The notes under the pieces were generated by a model, which saw only the letters and a list, made by a program, of their open reading frames with translations, did not search any database and was not told the origin of the DNA. Positions 25,092 to 35,715 of a stretch of DNA of 64,000 nt are shown here, one piece after another. The DNA comes from Endocalyx cinctus (Eukaryota > Ascomycota > Sordariomycetes > Amphisphaeriales > Apiosporaceae). The first letter of the stretch is position 1. Every line of letters begins with the position of its first letter. Made by a program: the position numbers and the translations under genes. The stretch lies in the NCBI GenBank assembly GCA_001600455.1, contig BCKC01000003.1, positions 4,102,206 to 4,166,205 on the forward strand, written 5' to 3'.

Positions 25092-26188
25092 CTATCTCAG
25101 CATCTCCTCCCTAGCCCACTGATCATCACTGTGTCCACACACAGTCTTGAGGTACTTATTGAAAGCAGTCGAAGTCTTGATGACCTGGCTGAGGTGTTCC
25201 CAGTCAAGTTGTTCCTTCTAGTGTTTAGCCAGCTATCTCGCCGTCAAGAGCGCGTTACGGATCTGCCTTCCGTTCATCTCTTCAGACGCGAGTTCGTCAT
25301 GCCGACGTTCCAGTTCCGGTATGTTGGCGTCCTCATCGGCCGAGTCCTCAATCATGTCTAAGAACTTACGCCAGATCACTTTTCGAGACTTCTTGGTCAG
25401 ATTGTCGTAGTGGATGGCGACTTGGATGCGGGACTTGAACGCCTCGTCGAAGGTGCTGACCCGGTTCGACGTTAGAATAACTATCCCTTCGTAGCACTCG
25501 AGGATACGGAGGAATACTGTTATACGTTTTGTTAATATGTCACTGATTTCCTCCACGCTGTTATGCTGTTAAGTAAAGGACGGGAAAAGGATGGGGGATA
25601 TGCAAGAGTTCATACATTGCTAAATCCATCATAAATCTAGCATTAGTCTATACTCTTCGTATCAGTTTCACAGCATCTCGAATTAAAGAGGGAAATGAAG
25701 TAAAACCACATAATGATGATTCGAGCCTTTATCCCAGCCTGTGTAGGCAACGTATGTTTTGTCCTTCAAATTACGGAATATCTCGCCTCTTTTATCGAGA
25801 GCTTCTACGTTCTTACTATCAGCATAAGCTAAAGGGTAAACGGAAAGCGACGAGATCGGTATATCGTCGTCTGAACTCATATTCATTTTGATGACGCGTT
25901 CTTGTCGTTTCATGTCAAAGCTGTTGTATTTCCACAGGGCCAAACATCGAACTCAACTTCATATTTAATGATACTAGGTGGGATTTTTAGGACAAATGCC
26001 TCGACATACTCGGAGTTACGGTAACTGATAAATACGTCGTCGGGGCGCCAGAGCTTTGTGAAATGACGGGCAGTCACGAGCCCCTTTTGGAACAGGTTAT
26101 TTGCCTCCTCATATTCCTTGCTATATTCCTCATCAAGAAATACAAGCAATGACTCAAGAATATCCTTGTATGTATTCTCTTCAACCAA
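25092..26188 (-). pseudogene. Decayed AAA-ATPase of the fungal DUF7025-AAA family
   Basis: Pieces read right to left on the minus strand. A DUF7025-like segment (26188-25910, with KLWRPDDVFISYRN) continues in a different frame (25943-25683, with SVYPLAYADS and RGEIF), so there is a frameshift near 25930. Then comes a C-terminal AAA piece (25556-25092) with FLRILECYEGIVILTSNR, FDEAFKSRI and RQIRNALLTAR. The expected Walker A and most of Walker B are missing between the second and third pieces, where only about 125 nt remain. The C-terminal piece has two in-frame stops just before a still recognisable tail (EQLDWEHLSQVI). Deletion, frameshift and nonsense changes together make a functional ATPase implausible. 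It marks the left edge of the metabolite cluster. Confidence 0.8.
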
Positions 26189-26523
26189 AGCCGAGAGTTC
26201 ACAGTGGCATACAAGATGACCGATGGCTTAACTATCAGGACTTGATATTGCTTACAGTGACGGTGTCCAATCACTAAGAGAGAAACGTTGCAAATATATG
26301 GGCCGTACTCGTAAACACTTCTTATAATAAGTATAGGTATTGTTTCCATATTTCCCAAGAACCTTCCTACATAAGTAATTAAGTAGTCGCATCATTGCGA
26401 ATGGGTCCGAATCCTTCGTGAAATCAATTTAGTTCTGAGAACTGGTGTTGTTTGATTTGACGGACGCGCTGAGAAGCCTTCCTTATCGTCGTATGCAAAC
26501 CGCGAGGTATTGGCCCGGGACAA
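26189..26523. other. Spacer left of the cluster methyltransferase
   Basis: Short region between the AAA remnant and the methyltransferase 3' end. It may contain further eroded N-terminal sequence of the ATPase, but I could not align any. Confidence 0.4.
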
Positions 26524-27663
26524 TTACTTTCGAATGATAATCTCTCCCTGCAACTGCGCGAGTACGGCATCATCCCGATTGACCCACTCAGCCCAAGCTT
26601 CGCGCATCTCATCCATTGCCTCCAAGGAAATCCCAGACTTGACATTCTTTTCCCGTACAGATGGACCGAGAGCCACACCTATCATACCGGAAGCTGGAAG
26701 AAGATATATTAATTATACCGAGTCAACTACTTGAGATCATAGAGAAAGGGGGAAAAAGGGGAAGGGGGTCTTAGGTTGTAGAAGGGGAGGGAAAAAAAAC
26801 ACTTGTTTCGGATCGAGAGAAGAAAGAAACCACTTACCCCAAAGCTTCCTATCCTCGGGTTCAGTATAGCTCCACGTGCCAAAGCTGGTGGTGATTTGGC
26901 TTCTCTGCACCCCAGCCTTAAGAGCCCAAGACAGGAGCTGTCTTCCCGCGTTCGCCCAGCCTCCGCGGCCAGTGATGAGCTTGACTTCGAGACTAGACAG
27001 TTCAGATTATGTCAATAGACCTCTTCAACGTTCTAGGTCTTATGGGGCAGTCGTACTCATGGTGAAATTTTAGCATGCCAGGGAGAGGAGGCCACATGAC
27101 CTCTGTGTCCAAGTCTCCTTCTCGAGCGGCTATTACGCCGCCGGGCTTGGTCACGCGAATCATCTCGGCGAGGATGTCCCAAGGATTTCTATTGTGCACG
27201 AGCACCTTTGATTTCATACAGCGTTAGTGGCGTGCGTGGAGTCACCCTCCGCAGTTCGCGAACCGGGAAGACGAACCTGATGGCAGTGAACGATATCAAA
27301 GGTCTCGTCCGCAAACGGGAGCTGGAACGCGTCGGCCGTTTGAAATGACACGTTCTTGACACCCCACTTCTCGGCGACATTCTGGGCCCTAGGAATAACG
27401 CCTGGGTTGACGTCCACACCTGTCACGTGGGCTTCAGGCCCCAGCAGCTTCGCGAAAGATGCGGACATGGAGCCGGAGCCGGAGCCGACGTCGAGCATTT
27501 TCAGGTGCGCGTTGCTTTCTTTCATGTTCTGGAGAACAGGAACTAGATATGCGGCGCAGTTCGAGGCGGTTCGCATCTCCATGAATCTGAAGACATCCTC
27601 GGGGAGTGTGCTCCAGTCGAGCTTGTGGGATGCTGACTCATCCGACTGTGTGGCTTGGGCCAT
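26524..27663 (-). CDS. Class I SAM-dependent methyltransferase of the cluster (UbiE/COQ5-like)
   Basis: Four exons on the minus strand: 27663-27277, 27205-27057, 26992-26838 and 26693-26524, with introns of 71, 64 and 144 nt and phases that match; 286 residues. Motif I is LDVGSGSGSMSASF (about 57-70), followed by GVDVNPGVIPRA and the post-I/II region FDIVHCHQVLVH rebuilt across intron 1, then VTKPGGVIAAREGD. The 64-nt second intron removes in-frame stops after FHH. The last exons encode a Trp-rich region (GRQLLSWALKAGV, FGTWSY) and end in IIIRK. The fold matches small-molecule methyltransferases of fungal clusters. Its place beside the regulator, with the PKS already carrying an internal C-methyltransferase, suggests late O- or C-methylation of the polyketide; the acceptor is unknown. 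Confidence 0.85.
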
Positions 27664-27937
27664 GATTGACTACTAACGATTTAATAGTCGTATCTATTTT
27701 TATTTTTATTTCTGTATTGTATTCAATTATTTATCCTTTATTATTCTCTCTTATTATATTCAGTCTAGTGACAGTTTGTTGGGTCGAAGTTGCGGAATAT
27801 GGGTGGTAATTACATATTACCCTAAAACCGAAGTTGGTTCCGACACTGATGGCTTTGGTGCCACAAAGAGGGGCTGTGAAGAGGCACCCTCCGAGCCTGC
27901 ATGTACTTCATGTACACCGAGGGGTAATCTTGCAACC

Positions 27938-29290
27938 CTAGTCGATAAGCTGCTGCAGTCTTTCAATATTTTCACGAAGCGATCTTACCATGGAAAAGTC
28001 ACCATGTTCACCAGTCGAGTTACTATCATGCTCCAGCCCACTACTTAGGCTGATCGCATCCAACACCAAACGAGTTCTGTCGTTATCGAAAAGTCCCCGT
28101 ACTCCCGAGCTTCTCTTCTTCCCTGTAGTCCTCCACTGGCTAGGAAAACCCAGGAGTCCCTCTATGATCGCTAAGTGATGCAATATTGTTTGCAAGATTA
28201 TTTTTGTCTGCAGCGTGCCCTGCTGAACCTGAAAGCCCGCTACTTCCAAGCCGGGCAAGGGTTGAAGCTGTTCTGAAGCGGACGAATTGATAACGTTAAG
28301 AGAAAGAGACGATCGCGATAGAGAAAGCGAGGTGCCCGAACAAAAGCAAATGCACAGATATCGCACCAAATCATCGTATACATTCACAAGCAGAACGTAG
28401 GTGGACAGAATGTCTAATAGCACGACAGTTGTGAGACATGCTGGAATCGTGCTTGATGACCTTAATTGCTCATTTTTATCCCTCGGGCCTTCTTTCTCTG
28501 GTGCCTGTCCTTGGAAAGTATAAACCTGAATGATCTCTATGAACTCTGCCGTGTCGCCAAGAACAGTACCAAGCGATTGGGCGTTCCACGTCGTGTCTCC
28601 TTCAATAGATGTACTGAATTGGCTTGGAGAGCCATGCTCCTGTTGTTTTGTTTTAGATGCAAGTATGTGTTGTTGAAGTTGAGTTGAAAGTCGAAGATTT
28701 AGGCGCGAAAGCCGTTGACCATGTGCTGTTACAGCGGGCGCGCCACTTGGAAAAGGGAGCTTGCTAGTAATGTCGTTGGAGGTCGTGTTTGGCTCAGGAA
28801 CAGGGGTCGGTAGATAACTAAAGGTATATGGCTCGCTAGAGGGAAATAGTTCCCTGTTGACGAGTCCCTCGTTGTCCTTGTCGCTGATATCATTATCAGG
28901 TTGTTGGATGTCGGTTGATAGGGTTCCTTCTATTGATGATTGATGAAAGAAAGTTGGAGTGTGATGGGAGATGCCGTTTAATATTGTCGAATTGCCATGG
29001 CAAAAAGCATTGGGTTGTTGGGACGGCGAATTTGGAAGTGTGACTGGCGACATGAATATCGCATTCGACATGGTTTCCGGCGAAGCTTCATCGGATTGAG
29101 AGAGATTTGGCGAGCTCGGTAAAGGACAATCAGGACCATTGCGAACAAGCGCACGACTGAATCCGGTGACACAATGGGTTCCCAAGCGGATGCATCTGCT
29201 ACAGGGCTGATTTGCATGGTCTCTTGGCGGACATCGAAGTTTCTGGGCGCGACACCGATCGCAAGCAGACCGTTTGGTAGTGGAGAGCAT
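27938..29290 (-). CDS. Zn2Cys6 (AflR-like) pathway transcription factor
   Basis: Single exon, 450 residues. The Zn2Cys6 binuclear cluster lies at about residues 10-41 with spacing C-x2-C-x6-C-x9-C-x2-C-x6-C (CDRCRAQKLRC...CSRCIRLGTHC). The RAQKLRC and CIRLGTHC wording is that of the AflR-type regulators of polyketide clusters. A Ser/Pro/Asn-rich middle is followed by a helical C-terminal half (about 270-450) matching the position of the AflR activation/regulatory domain. It would act in the nucleus as the local activator of the surrounding biosynthetic genes. AflR proteins bind TCG-spaced palindromes; I did not find clear full matches by eye in the cluster promoters. Confidence 0.9.
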   Translation of the reverse strand: MLSTTKRSACDRCRAQKLRCPPRDHANQPCSRCIRLGTHCVTGFSRALVRNGPDCPLPSSPNLSQSDEASPETMSNAIFMSPVTLPNSPSQQPNAFCHGNSTILNGISHHTPTFFHQSSIEGTLSTDIQQPDNDISDKDNEGLVNRELFPSSEPYTFSYLPTPVPEPNTTSNDITSKLPFPSGAPAVTAHGQRLSRLNLRLSTQLQQHILASKTKQQEHGSPSQFSTSIEGDTTWNAQSLGTVLGDTAEFIEIIQVYTFQGQAPEKEGPRDKNEQLRSSSTIPACLTTVVLLDILSTYVLLVNVYDDLVRYLCICFCSGTSLSLSRSSLSLNVINSSASEQLQPLPGLEVAGFQVQQGTLQTKIILQTILHHLAIIEGLLGFPSQWRTTGKKRSSGVRGLFDNDRTRLVLDAISLSSGLEHDSNSTGEHGDFSMVRSLRENIERLQQLID

Positions 29291-29842
29291 AGCCGGAAAG
29301 GAGAATGATTAGATTATTGATAAAATGTCATTGCTTGATCAATGAGAACATGGTAAATTAAAACTCGACTGTCTGCGATGTAGAATTTCATTGAGTAAGG
29401 CTCTGCTGAGATGCCGAAATCACCCAAAGGCATTAGGGTGGTATATGCGCTTTAATTTTACATTATGCATCTTACTGCTTTGTTTTACATCATGAATCTT
29501 ACTGCTTTGGTGAGCTGAAGAAATAAAGCAAACAACCTAGGTATGTACTTAGGTACCTACATATCTACCTTGGTACCTAATGTACAGTAGGACGACAACT
29601 ACAGTAGGCGTGCGACGCATAGAGCGCTTGAGAAGTATCTACTAAATCTTGAATCCCAGCTCAAATCCAACTCAAAGCTCTGATTAGTTTCTTAAAGATT
29701 ACTGAACCTCGCCCAGGCGTACCGCGCCCAAAGGTTTCCATCCCATCATGCGTCTCACCATACCTAGGTACATTAGATTAAAAGCCTCGCCCTTTAGTGC
29801 CTAAGTCAGTTAGTACATCACCATTCCTAGCTAGGCCCTGCT
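29291..29842. other. Spacer upstream of the regulator
   Basis: The regulator promoter lies here. A block near 29535-29580 repeats TAGGTACCTA-like units (CCTAGGTA, TTAGGTACCTAC, TTGGTACCTAA) several times in 45 bases. Confidence 0.5.
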
Positions 29843-31053
29843 TCAAGGTACTTTTTTTGCTGCAGAAATTCGTACCACAAGCTTTTTCCCACTAGCCACC
29901 CCATTTTGCAGCATCATTAATCCTTCAATGACACCCCCCCACTTTCCCTCAACTTCTTGAATTGGGTGGTGTTTTATCGATCCTGCGTTGATCAATTCCT
30001 GTACTTCGAGAGCCCATAATGCACATATCGAAGCAAGTTCTACGTTCGCTTTACGCGTATATGTGAGGCTTGCCTTAGGATCTAACCCCAACTGCGTAGT
30101 ACGACCGAGTCCCTCGTAACCCATCACCTCCTTCACGCGAACTGCACGCCGCGTGCGCAAATTGCCCTGCAGGCTCTCTAAACATGCATACCGCCCCCCC
30201 GTCCGAGCCAATGCAGCAAAGCACGTTGCAGCCGACTCGGCGCTGGTAATGCAGTCTAGTGCATGGCGTATTGGGCTTATCGCTACAGCCTTCACCGACT
30301 CGGCGCATGTTGGCGACATGTACGATACTGACTTGCTAGCTCCATATTCATGAGCCAAATTTCCGGATCGAGGGGATGTCACCGCAATCGGCGTATAACC
30401 ACTTCTGCGTCATCCATTCACGTTAGTGCGATGGCATAGACAAGGCGAAATGTAACTTACAATCTCAAGAGTTGGCACGCCATCGCGCCCGTTGCCGTTG
30501 AGCCGCCATAAACCAGAACGGGCTCTAACTCCGTCGCTGGTGCGGACGGTATACCAGTCAGGGCTAAAGCGTCCGGATCAGAGAGAGCGAGTCCTACAGT
30601 TGCCCAGCCTACCGCCCCCAATGCCGCCCCCTGTAGATCACTCCAGGCGTCTGGGATCCTTATCAACAGGCGACTGTCAACCACTGTAAACTCGGCAAAA
30701 GATCCATTCTGTTTTTTCTTGTCATCCCAGCCGTAGGGGAACACGCCCCCGCACACGCGAGCCCCCAGTTCTTGCACAGCGCTGCCGTTTCTGCGGACTA
30801 CGATGCCGCAAAAATCACAACCCGCCATCCTACCCGGTGAAGTAAAATTTCGTGGCATCTTGTAGTCGCAATGGTTTAAGGCCACGGCTAGGACTCTGAC
30901 CAACACATCAAAGTCGGAGCACAAGTCGGGGACGGGGACATCCGTAGCTAGCGTCAAAGGGAGTTTTTCAGGATCTGGCTTCTCGCGCGACTGAATGATA
31001 GCTTTTTGAGATAATGGAGGTGGTGGGATTACGCAAGAAGCCATTTTGATCAC
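29843..31053 (-). CDS. Trans-acting enoyl reductase (LovC-like, MDR superfamily)
   Basis: Two exons, 31053-30461 and 30404-29843, joined across a 56-nt intron; 384 residues, or 381 if the ATG at 31044 is used. The N-terminal GroES-like part shows VALNHCDYKMP and GCDFCGIVV. The NADPH-binding motif is VYGGSTATGAMACQLL (about 185-200), wording typical of the stand-alone enoyl reductases that serve fungal PKSs lacking an active ER domain. The catalytic zinc ligands of alcohol dehydrogenases are not evident. It would bind the PKS acyl-carrier domain and reduce selected alpha,beta-double bonds during chain growth. The PKS 10 kb away has no recognisable functional ER, so the two proteins are expected partners. 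Confidence 0.92.
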
Positions 31054-31797
31054 TAATGGTTTGTTCTTGCTCTTCTACTCTAAGAAGCTTGAGGGATCAA
31101 TATCGCACGTCTCTCTGGCTGCCTTTTTAAATGCCAACCGAGCCGACCTAAACATAGAGAGCACGATAGACGTATGCTCTATTGCGGCGGTGCTGCAATG
31201 ACGCAAAGCTTAGTTAAACCCAAAGACTATATTAGTATAGTTAGCGAGAGAGGGGTTCCCCCATTATAGTTAGTTGACAACAACAATAAAATATTAGGAA
31301 CCCGATATTCGGTGTTGCGTGTTTTGTTCCATTTCTCTATGTACCAGTAGGTACTTAAAGTACCTTGCAGATGGGTAAATGCTTAGCCTTGGTTTAGGTG
31401 CCGTGCCAGGGCTAATGCAACTGGTTTAGATCCCGCCAGATCCTACGGGGTACAGGCTCAATACTCAATCTATACCATTATACCCTACCACAGGACAATC
31501 TACATACCACGACACCTGTAGTTGAGTGAATGACAAATGTCGCATACAGGTCACATAGCTAGGTATCTAATACTTCCATCTCCAAATGCAAGGTCAATAA
31601 GTGTACAGCACCGTCAAGTTGACAGACCTGAGTACCTAGGAATGCAGCCTGGCAGCATCGCAACCCCACTGCCCCACAGCGGTCAACAGCGCTAAATTAC
31701 AATCTCCACCCTGCTCCAGAATACACATTGCTTGTTATGACCTCTATTGTCAAGATGCGTGGTGCTTCTTTTTCTTAATTTATTACAAGAACACCTC
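31054..31797. other. Spacer between trans-ER and SDR genes
   Basis: Contains the promoter of the trans-ER gene and scattered TACCTAGG-type motifs (near 31330-31350 and 31560-31640). No coding segment is seen. Confidence 0.5.
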
Positions 31798-32957
31798 TCA
31801 AATATAAGCTTTCACCTGATCTTCGCACCAATCCCAGAATTTCTCAGTGCCTCCAGTGCCACCTTCTTGCTCCGGTAACGTAGCTTTAGGCAAATCAGAT
31901 CGCAGTGGCAAAATCCTTCCAAAAGGACCAACTGCATATGCAGTTAGAGCCTGCCGCTTAAATTTACGTACGCGTAAGGGTGAAGAGGGAAACTTACTCC
32001 AGTGTGTAGACCAATCGGCCGTTGCTGCCTGATCCGAGAACGCGGCGTACAGCTCTGTGCACGCACCGTGATGTGCGGGGTAACAAACCAGGAAAGCGAT
32101 GAGCTTGATCTTGAATGCCTGGTCGCGCGTGAGCCCGGATGCGATGTTGCCAGGATTTACCGGCACGCTAAGAACGCCGTCCGAATCCCGGTGGCGGCGA
32201 CCGTACTCGACGGCCAAGGCCCAAACGCCCGCTTTGCTTAGCGAATAGCGTTCCGTTGCCACGATCGGCTCGTGATAGTCTAAGTTGTCCGTGGAGACGC
32301 CGATACCTTCGTGTGCGCGTAGTTCCAGGGCATAAGAGGTGAGCCAGACGACCCGAACCAGGTTCGGGAGCGACGCCTTTGCCGTGGCGGCGAGGATCGG
32401 CGTCAAAAGCTTGGTGAAGAGGAACGTCCCCACGCAGTTCACCCCCAGCGACAGGTCGTAGCCCTGAGCCGTCTTGGGTGGTGGCTCCGCGGGCGATACC
32501 ATGACGCCGGCATTGTTGAATAAGGAGTGGAGCCTCTGTTCTTGCGCCAGAAACTTCTCGGCCGCGAGCTTCACGCTCGGTAGATCGTTAAGATCAAGAT
32601 GCAAGAACACCAAGCTCCCGGCGGAAGAAGAAGCCGATTGTTTGATTTCCTCTATAGCCTGCTGTGCCTTCTCCTCGGAGCGGGCCGCAGCATATACCTA
32701 TTCAACGTAGTCAGGAACCATCCTACTCCATTTGTGGGTTGCTATGCACGCGTAAAGCTATGCTTACGAAAAACGCGAGCGACAAGATAACGTACTTTAG
32801 CATTCTTAGAGTACAGCAAGCGTGCTACCTCCTTACCGATACCGCTGTTAGCTCCAGTCACCAGGTACACCTTACCCTGGAGATCCGGGATGTCATTTTC
32901 AGTAAAAGTAGGCTTGGGGGGGAAGAAATTAGTCCAGATATTCGAAAACGAAGGCAT
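31798..32957 (-). CDS. Short-chain dehydrogenase/reductase of the cluster
   Basis: Exons 32957-32796, 32697-31998 and 31931-31798 on the minus strand; 331 residues. The NAD(P)-binding motif VTGANSGIGKEVARLLY is at about 32-48, NNAGVM follows the expected spacing, and the catalytic YSLSK (YxxxK) is present. I placed a 66-nt intron (GTAAGT donor, CTAAC branch, CAG acceptor) near the C-terminus. It is a multiple of three and could be read through, but removing it restores the conserved Gly-Arg before the EGGTGG...FWDWCEDQ tail of this family. The protein resembles retinol-dehydrogenase/WWOX-like SDRs. In betaenone-type clusters an SDR reduces the aldehyde released by the PKS; that role here is inference. 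It shares a promoter region with the FAD oxidase gene. Confidence 0.88.
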
Positions 32958-33589
32958 GGCGCAGGGTGAGCAAAATTAGTAAACAGCGACTTCTCTCTTG
33001 TAGTAAGGGCGGTTGATAAGTTTCAGCGGATCAGAAATAAGATCAGAGATATTGTGGAAGACTTAATTCGAAGGAACGGGAGAACGAGAAGCAGGTGATG
33101 CCTAGAAAGGTAGATAATGTAGAGAAAATCATTAGCATCAAACACTAAACCTAAAAGAGTAATATAATCTTTTGTTATTTTATGGGAAAAAAAAAAGCCA
33201 GCTGATCGGCGTTTTTCCGTAGCACTCGACAATGGACGTTCGGATGTTACATTTTACAGGGAGGCTGAGTGATACCATTTCGGAGAGCCACACAGAGAGA
33301 AGAATCCCAAATTTAGTAACGGCCTACGATCCTTATTTAAAGATATCGATGTCTATGCGAGGGGTCACGTCACATCAATCAACCAGGATGCGCCGAGCAG
33401 TTTATAGAGCAAAACCCGAGCTCCTGAATTTAGAGTCATGGAGGAGAAAACGAAGGCCTCCGTAATGTCAGTTTAGATAAATGTCGGGCGTATGGCCCAT
33501 CACATATGTATCCGGTACGCATATTATGCAAGTCGACCTGCAATATCTTTGCGTATTGCTGATCTCCGTTCTGTGGTGACGTAGAGAAA
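32958..33589. promoter_or_regulatory. Divergent promoter region, SDR / FAD oxidase
   Basis: About 630 bases between the divergently transcribed SDR and FAD oxidase genes, so it should hold regulatory sites for both. A short A10 tract lies at about 33187-33196. No individual site can be assigned with confidence. Confidence 0.5.
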
Positions 33590-35459
33590 ATGAGACATCA
33601 ATCATTGACTTTTTCGCTAGCGGCAGCTTGCATCTTGGCACAGCATAATGTCTGGGCTGCTACAAACTGTCGGTATATCGAAAGCGACCCTGAATGGCCT
33701 TCTGAAGATGACTGGTCGTCCCTTAATCGTACCATTGGCGGTCAATTAATCAAAACCGTCCCCCAGGCAAGCGTCTGTCACACTACGCCCTACTCCAACT
33801 TCAACGAGAATGCGTGTGCGGAGTTGAGATCGACGTGGAATGAGGCTCAGGTATAGTAGGTTGACGCTCACAAAATACCTAGGTGGGTGTCTACATACGC
33901 TCTAATCAATATTTGTAGTGTTACTAAGGCTGCGGAGATAATGAACCCCTATTATCAAAACCAATCGTGCGACCCTTTCACGGCTCAGGTGCGACCATGC
34001 GATCTTGGCAACTACGCTGCCTATTCCATTAACGTCACCGGCCCAAATGATGTTATAGCGGGCATTCAATTTGCTAAAGAGAGAAACATTCGTTTAGTCA
34101 TCAAAACCACAGGCCACGAGTGAGTCACATTTTTTGTCCGCTCCATACATCGCACTTATGCAGATCCTGTCGTGGGCGAGACTAAGTATTTATGATAGCT
34201 ACAACGGAAAGTCGTCGGGCAAGGGCTCGCTGTCTCTGTGGATGTTCAATCTCAATGACATTAAGATTATCGATCAGTATGAGAGCAGCAGCTATAATGG
34301 GCCAGCAGCCACTTTAGGTCCAGGCGTCGTGGCCGGTGAAGCATTTACAGCTGTTGGTAATGCAGGATACCGTATTACTGGCGGCGAGTGTGGCAGCGTA
34401 TCCCTTGCCGGGGGATACACTCAGGGGGGCGGACACTCTCAATTGAACAGCGCCTATGGCATGGCGGCCGACAACGTGCTAGAATGGGAGCTTATCACGG
34501 CGACCGGTGAGCACGTCATAGCTACCCCCGAGAACAACACCGACCTGTACTGGGCGTTGAGTGGAGGGGGCCCAGGAACATATGGTGTGGTACTGAGCAT
34601 GACAGCGAGGGTGCATCGGGACGGCCCTGTCGCCAGTGCTCAACTCACATTTGGTTTCCAGGAAGGCGAGGACAGCTCTCCTTACTGGCAAGCAGTTGGT
34701 CTATGGTTTGAACAGTTGCCTTCCATAGTTGAGGGAAATAATAATACAGTTCTCCTGGCTATACAGAACAACACTTTCAGCGTCTTTGGCATCACATTGC
34801 CAGACCAGACCACTTCAGACGCTGACCATCTTGTTACCCCCTTTCTGTCCGACTTGGAGCAGCTCGGCCTCAAGTATAATTACTCTTCCGATATTTCCGA
34901 CACGTTCCTAGACTATTTTGCTGAAAAGTTTGGCCCCTTGCCCTACGGACCATACCCACCAACCGAGATCTGGAACAGTAGACTCGTCCCAAAGTCCGTC
35001 GTGCTCGACCCTACGGCTAACCAAAAGCTTATCGAGGCCTTTCGACAGACAGTGTCCGACGGAACCTTCGAAATCGGCTGCAATGTCTTGGATGTAGCAA
35101 ACTCGGTTCATCCTGACAATTCCGTCCTGCCGGCGTGGAGGGACGCTATCGCTCTATGTAGTGCTACTGCGTTTTGGAATTACGAGCTTCCCATCGAGCA
35201 AAACCTCGCAGTCAAGGAAGAACTCGTAAGCACGTACACGCCGCTGATCGAGGCAGCCACGCCAGGGACAGGCGTCTACTTGAACGAGATCGACCCTTGG
35301 TATAAGGGAGACTGGAAAAAAGAGATGTATGGCGCCAACTATGACCGGCTCCTAAGTATTAAGCACACGTTCGATCCCGACAACTTACTATACGGTCATT
35401 TCGCCGTTGGAAGCGATGAATTCACCGTAGACCAGAGCGGGCGCTTGTGTATGGATTAA
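33590..35459 (+). CDS. Secreted BBE-type FAD-linked oxidase of the cluster
   Basis: Exons 33590-33850, 33929-34119 and 34199-35459; 570 residues. A signal peptide occupies the first ~23 residues. The FAD-binding PCMH domain starts near residue 115 (NVTGPNDVIAGIQFA). His150 in TTGH and Cys215 in GGECGSV occupy the positions used for bicovalent FAD attachment in berberine-bridge-like enzymes. GGYTQGGGHSQL and ADNVLEWE follow, and the C-terminus carries the usual GRLC motif. The family performs two-electron oxidation of alcohols or C-C/C-N bond formation; solanapyrone synthase, which oxidises an alcohol and promotes a Diels-Alder cyclisation, is a member. The AAG acceptor of intron 1 is my choice and the least certain point. 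A similar late oxidation here is inference. Confidence 0.88.
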
Positions 35460-35715
35460 AATTTGCTATTTTTTCTTGGATATAGGATAAAATAAAGGAA
35501 ATCGGCGTTATAAGGGGCATGGAGGTAATTCGAGAGCCTCCGTAGAGTTAAGCACGACGAACAGAAAGAGTGTAATATTATTTCAAAGATATGTACTTAT
35601 AAGTACTAAGTGGACTCAAGACTAGAATTCATCATAGAATCTGTTATACTATATTAAGCTTTGATGTCGTTAATGAGTATGATATGATTGCGACGATGGT
35701 AAGTTCCCATCGTCT

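Noticed and set aside
25092..25556. Functional C-terminal AAA gene
   Set aside because: No Walker A, partial Walker B and two in-frame stops; treated as part of the relic.
26424..26678. Separate small minus-strand gene
   Set aside because: It overlaps the last exon of the cluster methyltransferase in another frame; the spliced methyltransferase explains the DNA.
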